Shown here: one piece after another, positions 46,161-55,285 of the stretch
Layout of the letters: every line of letters begins with the position of its first letter
Position numbering within the stretch: position 1 is the stretch's first letter
From: Pseudomonadota bacterium
Lineage (GTDB): Bacteria > Bdellovibrionota_C > UBA2361 > SZUA-149 > DAOLCO01
NCBI GenBank assembly: GCA_027487795.1
Contig: JAIYCX010000013.1
Coordinates: 70,148-134,147 of the forward strand
Length of the DNA stretch: 64,000 bases
Direction of reading: 5' to 3'
Translations under genes and position numbers: made by a program
Notes under the pieces: generated by a model
The model's input: only the letters and a program-made list of their open reading frames with translations
The model's database searches: none
What the model was told of the DNA's origin: nothing

Positions 46161-46952
46161 ATGAAACTGAATATATTAAAATTAGTTATAAGTTTAACAA
46201 GTACGCTAATGCTGAGTATCTCAGCATTAGCAGAATCCATAGATAGAGAGATAGAAAGGAATTTAGGTTTAGAATATGCAAATGTATCAAAAGGTGTGAT
46301 AAAAGTAACGATTAAGCCTGAAGGACGATGTTTCTTTGGCGACCTTGATGCAATGATTTTAGAGCTAGGGACTAGTGCAAAAGACACTAAATATTACTTA
46401 AGTTTAGAGTCTATGGATAATACAAGTAGCCAAAGTACTAATTTCACAGAACTTCCAAGTCTAATGAAATTAGCTTCAGAACCTAATACTTTTGAATTAG
46501 CAATTCCTAATAAAGATTCAAAACTTCTTGGTTTATATCTGTGCAAATCTTCGTCAAGTAACTTCACGACTTGCAAAGATAAGAAGGTAGTGAGTTATAA
46601 TGAAATTCTAAAACGATATCAGGTTAATTATAACAAGAAAGATAAAACTGTTCAGAATGTATCAAACTCTCCAGAGTATCTAACGAACTCTGCTGATAAA
46701 ATTTATTTTTATAAACCAATAATTGTTCAAGACTATAAAGTAGCAGTTCCTACTAAGGCCATGAGCAATAGTCGTTATGAATCAATGAATAGTATGCTTA
46801 GTAAATTAGATGTAAATAATAAGTCATTAGAAAGCGATATGAAGACTATGCTTCAGTTATCATCAACCTTAGAATCTATTCCGTTGCAAGTAAAAAAAGG
46901 CGAAGTGGTGATTACACTGCCAGGTTTTAGTGCAAAAAAATGTGGGCTCTAG
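46161..46952 (+). CDS. Secreted protein, probable partner of the dockerin/Hint protein
   Basis: 263 residues with a signal peptide (LNILKLVISLTSTLMLSISA, cleaved near ALA). Mature protein has four Cys (GRCFFGD, LYLCKSSSSNFTTCK, KKCGL at the very end), a beta-type first half and a helical second half (ESMNSMLSKLDVNNKSLESD). Begins 4 nt after the Hint gene, so the two should be co-translated; it may be a ligand, chaperone or substrate of that protein. Its 3' end overlaps the convergent ppa gene by 4 nt. No family recognised. Confidence 0.72.
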   Translation: MKLNILKLVISLTSTLMLSISALAESIDREIERNLGLEYANVSKGVIKVTIKPEGRCFFGDLDAMILELGTSAKDTKYYLSLESMDNTSSQSTNFTELPSLMKLASEPNTFELAIPNKDSKLLGLYLCKSSSSNFTTCKDKKVVSYNEILKRYQVNYNKKDKTVQNVSNSPEYLTNSADKIYFYKPIIVQDYKVAVPTKAMSNSRYESMNSMLSKLDVNNKSLESDMKTMLQLSSTLESIPLQVKKGEVVITLPGFSAKKCGL

Positions 46953-47599
46953 GAGCTGATTAATTTCTGGTAGTCTAACTGACTACTAGAAATTACTTCT
47001 TTTGCAATATTTGCAGAATAAATATCTGTAATTTCTACTACCGAAGTATTTTGATCAGGCGACCTTTTATAATTTAAAAAATAGTGTCGAAGCCTATCAA
47101 TTAACTCCTCAGGAATACTCGAAATATCTTTGATATTTCCATAAACTGAGTCATCCTTTAAAACAGCAATGATCTTATCGTCAGCCTCATTATCATCAAT
47201 TAGCCTAAGCCCACCGACAGGAATAGCTTCAACTATAATATCGCCATGAGTAATAGTTTTTTCCGTAAGAACACAAATATCAAGAGGATCCCCATCCCCA
47301 ACTATATTACTTCTTGAAACTTTGTTCCCACAATAGTTCCCCACCTCAGTTCCACAATAAGTTTGAGGCACAAAACCATACAGCATAGGACATTGATTAG
47401 AATATTTTTGTGGGCGATCTATTTTAAGATAACCAGACTCTTTATCAATTTCATACTTCACAGAGTCAGTAGGAACGATTTCAATAAAAACTGTTATAAT
47501 ATCAGGAGCTGCTATGCCGATAGAAATGCCGTGCCAGGGATGAGATTTGTAGGGCTGGGATTTATAGAGCTGTGATTTGTATTTATTATTTTCTTGCAT
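46949..47599 (-). CDS. ppa: Inorganic pyrophosphatase (family I)
   Basis: Hydrolyses pyrophosphate, driving biosynthesis. 216 residues with the metal-binding core GDGDPLDICVLTE, the active-site lead MLYGFVPQTYCG, EIVPTDSVKYEIDKESGYLK and KRSPDQNTSVVEI. The first about 20 residues hold three imperfect copies of YKSQ/HPW-type sequence (KSQLYKSQPYKSHPWHG), an unusual N-terminal extension. Separated from selB by two structured repeats. Confidence 0.95.
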   Translation of the reverse strand: MQENNKYKSQLYKSQPYKSHPWHGISIGIAAPDIITVFIEIVPTDSVKYEIDKESGYLKIDRPQKYSNQCPMLYGFVPQTYCGTEVGNYCGNKVSRSNIVGDGDPLDICVLTEKTITHGDIIVEAIPVGGLRLIDDNEADDKIIAVLKDDSVYGNIKDISSIPEELIDRLRHYFLNYKRSPDQNTSVVEITDIYSANIAKEVISSSQLDYQKLISS

Positions 47600-47688
47600 G
47601 TTTTAATTTATTTTTTAATTCTTTGCCTACATACTTTTGCAACTTCTATCTAAATTATGCAAAGACAAAAAGTAGCCGCTCACTCGAT

Positions 47689-47840
47689 AAGTTCTGACCC
47701 CTTAAGTCTTAATCTGCTCATTCTCGCACATTCCACCTGGAATGTAGCTCCGAGGTGCCACAAATTTTTTCCAGCTAAATTTAGCTAAGGAAAAAAATTT
47801 GCTCGAAGTCCGCCGATTAAGACTTAAAGGGTCAGAACTT
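47689..47840 (+). repeat. Structured intergenic repeat, unit 6 (forward)
   Basis: Arms AAGTTCTGACCCCTTAAGTC and GACTTAAAGGGTCAGAACTT pair with one shift and continue to TTAATC/GATTAA. Core: GCTCATTCTCG, hairpin ACATTCCA/TGGAATGT, CTCCGAGGTGCC, A/T-rich hairpin around CCAGCTAAATTTAGCTAAGG, GCTCGAAGTCCGC. Inverted pair with unit 7. Confidence 0.9.
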
Positions 47841-47975
47841 ATTTCATCACTTAATTTTTATAAATAAGACTTTATAAGGTCTTTCTTAATTTAGTTAATA
47901 CTAAGTATTGTAACTCTACAAACCTTATCTTCTATTGCAGTGTATTTAATATAACAAAACATAGACGGGGCAATA

Positions 47976-48128
47976 GAGTTTCAAATCCTTGAGTCTTATT
48001 GGCCGGACTTCGAGTAAATTTTTTTCCTCAGCTAAATTTAGCTGGAAAAAATTTAGGGCACCTCGGAGCTGCATTCCCAGCGGGAATGCGCGAGAATGAG
48101 GCCAAAAAGACTCAAGGATTTGAAACTC
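47976..48128 (-). repeat. Structured intergenic repeat, unit 7 (reverse)
   Basis: Arms GAGTTTCAAATCCTTGAGTC and GACTCAAGGATTTGAAACTC are perfect complements. Reversed core: GGCCGGACTTCGAG, A/T-rich hairpin, GGCACCTCGGAGC, hairpin GCATTCCC/GGGAATGC, GAGAATGAGGCC. Followed by GGGTGGGG. Lies 62 nt beyond the 3' end of selB. Confidence 0.9.
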
Positions 48129-48190
48129 GGGTGGGGTAGTAAACGTTAAACTCGAGAATTATTTGCTCATGCTCACTGATAGTGTCTATC

Positions 48191-50113
48191 CTAAAGAACC
48201 TTTCTCAGATCCCCAACTCTTATTGTTAATTTATTACTATCAAAATTTTCCAAAACTGGAACTGCCAGGTTTCTACTTAGTGCTGTCTTACCTCTAAAAT
48301 CTATTAACGAAAAGCCCTCGGGATGGCTTTGTTTTAACTCTAACAAAACAGATTTGTAAAAATTTAACTTCGTAGTGGAAAAAACATATGTTTGGATATT
48401 TGTTATCAAGCCTTCAGACTCTAGCAGTTTTTGAATTGGTTTAAATTCTTGTTCTGTAAACTTTATTTCTTCCAATAAATTAACTTTTGATATACCAGAT
48501 ACCACTTCTAATATGCGAAGTACTTTTTCGTAAGCTTCTAAGTCTTTTTTTGAAATTTCGGGCTTGAATGTTTTTAATGAAAAGTATGTTTTGTTGTAGG
48601 TTAATCTTTCATCTTTTAAAATAAAACTTCTAAATTTTTCCTCATCTAGACTTTCTACATTAAAACTTTCTGCGCTAAAGTACTTACATATCTCGTACAA
48701 ACTCAGTCCAAGCTTTAATGGATTTTTTAAGTGATACTTACTTATTATTGAAAATATTTTATTCTTAAGTGCTTCTTCTTTATAAGCATTAATCCAAGAA
48801 GTTTTCCCAATTCTTATTAGTAAAGATTGTGCCTCAAATTGAGCTAACTTCTCCTCATAATAGCCTTCATTTAATCCAAGTAATGCGACAAGATCTTTTT
48901 TATAAATAAAAATCCTCTCCCCTGCTAAGAGTTCAGATGAAGTAAAATTTCCGCTTAAATTAAAGCTACTAGAAGTATTAAAATCCTCTATTCTCTTTTC
49001 ACTATAACGCTTTCTAATCGGCCTTGAGGAGATAGATAAAACAGAGCCTCCTGCTACTGTATATGAATCTCTTAGAATGAACTTATCCCCTGCACTTACT
49101 ACGACTTCCTTACTAAATAATATCCTGCCTGCTGCTTCCATTCCTGGTTCTATTGTATTTCCACCAACTGGATAAACTCTACATGCTGCAGACAATGTTC
49201 CAAGGCAAAAAGTAAACTGCCTTCCTCTAACAATATGCTCGTTCTCAGAAGAATTTTTTAGCCAGACATTTATACTTTTTGTTTGATTAAAAACATTTGG
49301 CGTAGCCAAACAGACTCCTCGTTCAAAATCTTCTACCTCGGCACTTCTTAAATTTATAGCCGAGCTAATTCCCTGACTTGTAGCTAAAACCTCAGTCCTA
49401 TAATTTTGAATGCTTCTTATATCTAATTTATTTCTCGTATGTGATGTAATAAGCTCTAATTCTTGATCTTTTAAAACCATACCCTGACAAGGTATGCCAG
49501 TAACGACTACTCCTGCACCTTTCATAATGAATGCAGACCTAACATACATTCTAAAAGGAATGTTATTAGTTGTTTTTTCTATTTTTATACTTGTGAGTAC
49601 TGCTTCCTCTATTAGAAGTCGCAGTTCAGAAATTCCATAATTTGTTATAGAAGAAACTATGCTAATTCTAGAATCGTCAGAAATTAAAAATTCAACTAAA
49701 AGCTCTTCAATTTCTTGCTCAACTTCTTTAATTCTAAATTCAGAAACTAAATCTTTTTTTGTTATCACCGGTAAGATTTTCTTAGCACCTAAGTGAGATA
49801 AAATTTGTAGATGCTCTCTAGTCTGTGGCATGACACCATCATCTGCTGCGACTATTAAAAGAGCGATTTCGATAGAAGAAGCGCCGGCTGTCATATTTTT
49901 TATAAAATCTTGATGCCCAGGAACATCTACTAAGCCAATGACATCTCCATTAGATAAAACAAAAGGTGCCACTGCAAAGTCAATACTAACCCCCCTGAGC
50001 TTCTCTTCTGGGTGCCTATCGGTTTCAAACCCAGTTAAGGCTTTTACTAAAGAAGTTTTCCCATGGTCAACATGGCCGGCAGTGCCAATAATTATAGGTA
50101 AGGCTCGTGACAA
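48191..50113 (-). CDS. selB: Selenocysteine-specific translation elongation factor
   Basis: GTPase that carries Sec-tRNA to the ribosome and binds the SECIS hairpin. 640 residues, TTG start 7 nt after the selA stop. N-terminal EF-Tu-like part has G1 [18 protein letters not shown]2-region [15 protein letters not shown]3 [12 protein letters not shown] and G4 ITKKDLV. The long C-terminal part (from about residue 380) is the winged-helix array that recognises SECIS RNA, ending with [20 protein letters not shown]. Complete, with no missing motif seen, implying that the genome decodes UGA as Sec. Confidence 0.97.
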   Translation of the reverse strand: MSRALPIIIGTAGHVDHGKTSLVKALTGFETDRHPEEKLRGVSIDFAVAPFVLSNGDVIGLVDVPGHQDFIKNMTAGASSIEIALLIVAADDGVMPQTREHLQILSHLGAKKILPVITKKDLVSEFRIKEVEQEIEELLVEFLISDDSRISIVSSITNYGISELRLLIEEAVLTSIKIEKTTNNIPFRMYVRSAFIMKGAGVVVTGIPCQGMVLKDQELELITSHTRNKLDIRSIQNYRTEVLATSQGISSAINLRSAEVEDFERGVCLATPNVFNQTKSINVWLKNSSENEHIVRGRQFTFCLGTLSAACRVYPVGGNTIEPGMEAAGRILFSKEVVVSAGDKFILRDSYTVAGGSVLSISSRPIRKRYSEKRIEDFNTSSSFNLSGNFTSSELLAGERIFIYKKDLVALLGLNEGYYEEKLAQFEAQSLLIRIGKTSWINAYKEEALKNKIFSIISKYHLKNPLKLGLSLYEICKYFSAESFNVESLDEEKFRSFILKDERLTYNKTYFSLKTFKPEISKKDLEAYEKVLRILEVVSGISKVNLLEEIKFTEQEFKPIQKLLESEGLITNIQTYVFSTTKLNFYKSVLLELKQSHPEGFSLIDFRGKTALSRNLAVPVLENFDSNKLTIRVGDLRKVL

Positions 50114-50120
50114 AATATGA

Positions 50121-51476
50121 CTATTGAAAATTATTTATACTGTTAATTATTTCAGTATCTTCAATATCAGAGACACCGCGAAGATCAAAATAAATCGCGC
50201 CATCATGAGTCCTAGTAAAAATACTTGGAGTTTGATTTCTTAAATAATTAGCAAATTTTTCAACTTGTTTATGCTTTATTCGAAACCCATAAGACTGAAT
50301 TGCTCTATCTGGAGTTGAGCCTCCACCTAGATAACTATCCATCATAACGACTTCGGCATTATCAACAGATATTTCTGATAAAATCTTATTAGCTCTATTT
50401 TTTAATTCTTTATTAGAGACACTTAAAAATTTATAAATAGGAATTTCCTCACTAACTTTATTATTTAGAAAACTAAGAAGGGTACCCTCTAATGCTCTTA
50501 AAGTAAGCTTGCAGGATCTGAACATTCTAGAAAATTCATTCTTTCTAATTCTATTAATTAAAGTTTCTTCACCGCTTAAAATCCCAGCTTGAGGTCCTCC
50601 AATTAATTTATCCCCACTATAACAACAAACAGAAACTCCGAATTTTACACAATCTTCGACTGTTAACTCTCTCTCCAGTCCCCACTTAGATAAATCAACC
50701 AAAGCCCCACTACCAAGATCTGCAAAAACAGGAATTTTATGTTTTTTCCCTAGCTCACACAATTCTTCTAAGCTCGGAATAGACGCAAAACCAGATATTC
50801 TAAAATTTGATTGATGCACAAACAATAATGCTGAAGTATTGGAAGTTATCGCTTTTTCATAATCTAATAAATGTGTTTTATTAGTAGTCCCAACTTCTAC
50901 CATCTTACAACCACTAGCAGCCATAATATCTGGCATACGGTAACAGCCTCCGATTTCAACTAAATGTCCTCGGCTAATAATAACTTCACGACCATCGCAA
51001 AGCTCTTTTAACATTATAAAAGTAGCTGCAGCGTTATTGTTAATTACAGTTGTAGCCTCAGCACCTGTTAATTCTTTTATAATTTCTTCAATGAAATCTT
51101 CTCGTTTCGATCTTTCTCCGCTTGATCTATCAGCCTGAACTAAATTATAGCCAGCTCCTACTTCTAAAAATTCAGTTGCTAAGTCAGATAGTGGTGCCCT
51201 ACCAAGACCAGTGTGCAGTAAAATTCCCGTACAATTGATTGCCCGTTTTCCTCCAAGGAAAACATGAGAGACTTCTTCTTTAATTTTTTTAATTATTTTT
51301 TCAAAACTAGGAACTGTCTTTTTCTTCAGTTTAATTTCTGAACGAATCTGATCTAGTACTCGATTAGCAATTAACTTAACTAATCCGATTCCTGTTTTTT
51401 GTATTAAATCACTTAGCTCCGTACAAGATAAAACTTTAGTGACCGCCGGTATATTCCGGTATGTATTTTCTTCCAT
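50121..51476 (-). CDS. selA: L-seryl-tRNA(Sec) selenium transferase
   Basis: PLP enzyme converting Ser-tRNA(Sec) to Sec-tRNA(Sec) using selenophosphate. 451 residues. N-terminal tRNA-binding domain begins NIPAVTKVLSCTELS; the core shows NCTGILLHTGLGRAPL, EATTVINNNAAATFIML, FADLGSGALVDL and the PLP lysine in CYSGDKLIGGPQAGIL. Begins 17 nt downstream of tRNA-Sec on the same strand, with selB next: one tRNA-Sec-selA-selB transcription unit. No selD in the window. Confidence 0.97.
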   Translation of the reverse strand: MEENTYRNIPAVTKVLSCTELSDLIQKTGIGLVKLIANRVLDQIRSEIKLKKKTVPSFEKIIKKIKEEVSHVFLGGKRAINCTGILLHTGLGRAPLSDLATEFLEVGAGYNLVQADRSSGERSKREDFIEEIIKELTGAEATTVINNNAAATFIMLKELCDGREVIISRGHLVEIGGCYRMPDIMAASGCKMVEVGTTNKTHLLDYEKAITSNTSALLFVHQSNFRISGFASIPSLEELCELGKKHKIPVFADLGSGALVDLSKWGLERELTVEDCVKFGVSVCCYSGDKLIGGPQAGILSGEETLINRIRKNEFSRMFRSCKLTLRALEGTLLSFLNNKVSEEIPIYKFLSVSNKELKNRANKILSEISVDNAEVVMMDSYLGGGSTPDRAIQSYGFRIKHKQVEKFANYLRNQTPSIFTRTHDGAIYFDLRGVSDIEDTEIINSINNFQ

Positions 51477-51493
51477 TTACCCCTCTATGATTT

Positions 51494-51588
51494 TGGCGGA
51501 AGTATATGGGGATCGAACCCACCCAGAGCTTTTTAGGCCCTGCAACGGTTTTGAAGACCGCAAGCATCACCAGACACTTCATACTTCC
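51494..51588 (-). tRNA. selC: tRNA-Sec (anticodon TCA)
   Basis: 95 nt with encoded CCA. The 8-bp acceptor stem GGAAGTAT/ATACTTCC, a 5-bp T stem (GTGGG/CCCAT) closing loop TTCGATC, anticodon loop CTTCAAA with TCA, and a long variable arm (AGGGCC...) are all diagnostic for bacterial selenocysteine tRNA (8+5 geometry). Discriminator G. Directly upstream of selA. Confidence 0.97.
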
Positions 51589-51738
51589 AGAGGATTAATA
51601 AGTTAAGATTTCAATAACTTAGATTACCATACACAAGTTTTGGTTTCTATAAAAATGATAATTAATTAAAGAACTTAAAAAAAGTCGCTAATGTACCGAT
51701 TTACATCATAATATTCTATATTTAGACTAGTTTAATTA

Positions 51739-54700
51739 ATGCTTATTTCAAAAACAAATTCTTTCGGCTACATGCTCAAAGTATACTTGTTTTTGTTCGC
51801 GTTTATTTCTTACTTTTATAGCACGGATACTCAAAGCCAAAACAGTCAAAACGACAACTACGTCCCATACGAACCTAAAACTGGCGGAAATCCAAACTCA
51901 ACGACTCGTCCTGAAAAAATGGTCGAACAGAATATTGATAGGGCTTATCAAAACTTAGATAAATTCGTAAACAAAAACGGCAAAAGAATTTCAAATATTC
52001 CTCCTCAACAAAAAAACAAAGTAAGTAGATATGGTGAAAGAGGACCAGATAAAAATCCGCTAGAAAAAAACAACATAAACGGCACACTTGACAGGGCAAA
52101 GTCTTGGAATGAATATGTAATGGATAGTAGGGTCATTCTTAATGATTTAACATTTCCGCAATGTATGGAGCCTAGACTACTAGCTGAAAGAAGAAACGGA
52201 AGTGTTATATTACATGATCCTGCAAACGCTTTATACGCAGCTGCCTGTGCATTTAATTGCCCAAGAAGATTACTTCTAATCCCTATGAATAGAAATTGGC
52301 AAGTAACTTCCTATTATTGGCCTGAGTATCAAATTAGTGTTAACAGAGCTGGTGCTCAAATGATAGATACAGAAATCGTTAACGAGAACAGAGGTCCTAG
52401 TGAACTTTATAGAAACCCAACATCTATTAAAGAGGAAAGTGACGGAGAGCGCGGAAGAGCAGCTCAGCTTGCAATTCTTGATAGAATGGGAATCCCTGCA
52501 ACTAATCAAGATAATTTCAAAAGTCCTAATTATCACAGAGCAACTAGTGAGTTTCACCTAAGACAGGATGGAGAATTAAGATATCCAAGTGCCATGAGAC
52601 CAAATGCATTTTGGCGAGCTGCTAATGCAAGAAGAAGACAAAATATTGGCTACAGAAGAAACGATAGTTGCTTATTTAATGCATTAGATCCAACAACTGC
52701 AAATAGAAAAGTAGTCGCAAATAGATTTGATCAAGGAGTATACTCTCTACTTGCTAGATATCCTGAATTAAGAAAAAGAACAGATAGAGAAAGATACAGA
52801 TACACCACGCCTGCCGCAAGCAATCTTCAAGACTACAGAAATTTCACACCTCAACAATTCAAACAAAGTTTATGTGCATCATGGAGAATGAGTTCTAATC
52901 CAGAAGTATACCAAGAACTAGAAAGAGCAGGATTTAGCTCACAAAATGATCCCAAATTCAGAGATTACTGCCTACCAGGTGGTCTAGACCTTAGCGGATC
53001 AATGCTTGCAGAGGAAAATACGCCAATATTACAGGCAGACGCAGCAAGAGCTGTAATGGGCGCGATTTGGTTTGGATCAGATCAATCTCAATTTCAACGA
53101 ATGAACAAAAATGGTAGAAGAACAGCTAAATACTCTCTATATAAAAATAGAAGGAGCTCATCAGTTAATAGATATGTAAACTTCGAAAGCAACCCTAGTG
53201 AAAATGAATCAAAAATTGTTTTCCTAGATAAATTTCAAAGAATATACCCCACCCAATCTTTAACTGGAGGAGATGGAGAAGCAGGAGCAAGTAGTAAAAA
53301 TTTTAGAACTGATATCAATCAACGAGGTTCGCACTGCTTCAGACCAGAAGATATTCCAAATTGGTCTAGTGAAGGTAGAACTACAAAATCTGAGTGGCCG
53401 CTTGGTTTAATGCTGGACTCCTCAGAACACTTCGGAGAAACTAGATGGGCAGTATGGAATAGAAGAATAGTTTGTAGCTGCGAAGATTTAGGTATTTTCT
53501 CAGGTTGTTTAAATTTAAATGACGGAGATCACGATGAAGAAGTTTTCGCTGGAACACTTGGATTCACCGGAAGAAAAATGCCTCCTGCATTTGAGAAGGC
53601 TATACCTATAGTTAGAGGATTAGCTAATCAAACGAGTGCACCAAGCGCTCGTAGTGGCGGGTCAAAAGGATTTGATTTGAGTAGTGTCACTGTTGATTCA
53701 AGAATAGCAGGTAGCACATTACCAATAATGCCAGGGGGTGGACAATCTACTCCTCAAGTATCGGAAGCAAACCAACAACCTCAAGATATGTTCATCTGTA
53801 TGGCTGCGGAAGAACAACAAGATCAGAACAATCAAAACGGTCAAAATAACCAAAACAATAACCAGTCTCAAAATGGACAAAATAGCAATTCAAATACTGG
53901 TAGCAATACTACGACCGGAGGTAACACAACTACAGGTAGCACCGGTGGAACAGCGGGACCAGCAACTGGCTCTACTGGGGGTGGTACAATTAGTGGTGGT
54001 AGTGGAGGAGCCGCTGGTGGTGGAATAACTGGTGGCGGTAGCGCGCCTACAACCGGAGGTGGTGGAGGTAGTTTTGGTTCCGGCAGTTCTTCTGGTGGCT
54101 TCGGTGGCGGATTTGGGGGAGGGTTTGGCGGAGGGTTTGGAGGAGGATTCGGCGGTGGACCACCCACCTGAGTAGGTAATTCATGCAATAGAGCTTTCGC
54201 CGGGCGCGAGGGACCACAAAGAACAGTAAGATTAAAAAGGGTAAGAACAGAAGCCAACGGTTCTATCAGCGCCGTACAAATTGGTAGTGGCTTTAATTGT
54301 CGAGGTGAAGATTGTATTTTTGGGGCCAGAAAACTAATCTCTTCTAATGTTGGTGAAAAACCTTTCACTAAAACTACCTGCACCGAAACTCAAAATTTAG
54401 ATGGATTGTCATCAATTTATTGTGGTGACGCAGTGCAGCGAAAAATGCAAGAAAGGGAAAAAAGCTGAGGCGGCGGATCTTGCGACACCGGTGGTGGCGC
54501 GTATGATAGTGGGTACTCAGACGGAGGAGGATATTCTTCCGGAGGTGGCCAAGGATTCTACCAACAAGGTCAGAATGGTCTAGAATATTGTCAGCCAGTA
54601 TCTTCAGAAGATTATAATAACTCTGGAGGAAATTCGGGCGGTGGTGGCGGAGGTAGTGGATGTGCCGGTGGTAACTGCGGTGGTGGTGGCGGTGGTGGAT

Positions 54701-55269
54701 CTGGTGGCGGTTGCGCAGGTGGCAACTGTGGTGGTGGCGGAGGAAGTGGAGGTTCAGGTGCAGGCTCTGACGGCGGCTTAGGTGGTATTGGAGGTATTGG
54801 CGGAATCGGAGGTATCGGTAATGGACTCGGCGGAGTTGGGGGCATTATTGGTATCGGTGGAATTGGCGGTATATTAAATGGATCTCAAGGAAATTCTGGC
54901 TCTGATACAAGTAATGGAAGCAATCCTTCAAGCAGCCCCTTACCTATAGTTCCGATAGAACAACCAGCTTCACAAACTGGAGCTCAACAACAAAATGGAC
55001 AGCAGGCCGTGACTCAACCTCAATTCAATCCAAGTCCACAGTCTATAGTACCAAATATCGCACCAGTTACGATAACAGATCCACAGATAGTAACTCCGCA
55101 GCAAGTTAGTCCTGCTCAAAATAATACCATTCAGGATAATACCCCTCAAATTGAGCAACCAAACATACCTAGCTCTAATCCTTCTCCTTTACCGATAGTG
55201 CCACAGCGCACCATTAATAATTCTAATTCCGGCGAAAAGAAAAAGTCATTTGGAAATTTATTCGATTAG
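51739..55269 (+). CDS. Predicted exported two-selenocysteine Gly-rich protein (in-frame UGA at 54169 and 54466)
   Basis: A single reading frame runs from ATG 51739 to TAG 55267 (1,176 residues), interrupted only by TGA at codons 811 and 910. A conventional reading would stop at 54171 and call an 810-residue protein. N-terminus: signal peptide (MLKVYLFLFAFISYFYSTDT; a second ATG at codon 12 is possible). Residues about 130-650 form a domain I do not recognise, with FPQCMEPRLLAERR, ACAFNCPRRLLLIPMNR, YYWPEYQ and WAVWNRRIVCSCEDLG. Residues about 680-808 are Gln/Asn/Thr- then FGGG-rich. The tail holds five [U/C]-x4-C pairs: U811-C816, C854-C859, U910-C915, C975-C980 and C992-C997, then Gly/Ile- and Pro/Gln-rich segments ending FGNLFD. 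SECIS-like hairpins follow both UGAs, and tRNA-Sec, selA and selB adjoin divergently. A split pair of genes or a disabled gene are the alternatives. Confidence 0.82.
54194..54212 (+). promoter_or_regulatory. Candidate bacterial SECIS hairpin 1
   Basis: Stem CTTTCGC/GCGAGGG (7 bp including two G-U pairs) with apical loop CGGGC. The loop starts 29 nt after the UGA at 54169-54171, with G at the second loop position, within the range usually described for bacterial SECIS elements. Paired by eye only. Confidence 0.5.
54482..54500 (+). promoter_or_regulatory. Candidate bacterial SECIS hairpin 2
   Basis: Stem GCGACACC/GGTGGCGC (8 positions, one A-G mismatch) with a GGU apical loop, starting 21 nt after the UGA at 54466-54468. 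The GGU loop and spacing match bacterial SECIS expectations better than hairpin 1. Confidence 0.6.
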
Positions 55270-55285
55270 GTATTATAATTTAAGA

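Noticed and set aside
12104..48128. Structured repeats as simple rho-independent terminators or insertion-sequence ends
   Set aside because: They lack consistent T-runs after the stem, have a multi-hairpin conserved core, and contain no transposase or shared terminal repeats.
54169..54468. Genome-wide reassignment of TGA (code 4 or 25) instead of selenocysteine
   Set aside because: Many genes in the window, including trpE, prmA and the 12416 gene, end at TGA exactly where overlapping or adjacent genes begin, and a Sec tRNA with SelA/SelB is present. Site-specific Sec decoding fits better.
53868..54845. Proline-rich minus-strand ORFs opposite the Gly-rich region
   Set aside because: Gly codons read in reverse give Pro; these ORFs are antisense shadows with no start signals.
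55009..55269. Separate small gene at 55009-55269
   Set aside because: It is the same frame as the selenoprotein tail, with no ribosome binding site at its first ATG-like codon and continuous open sequence upstream to the second TGA. It is treated as the C-terminal end of that protein.
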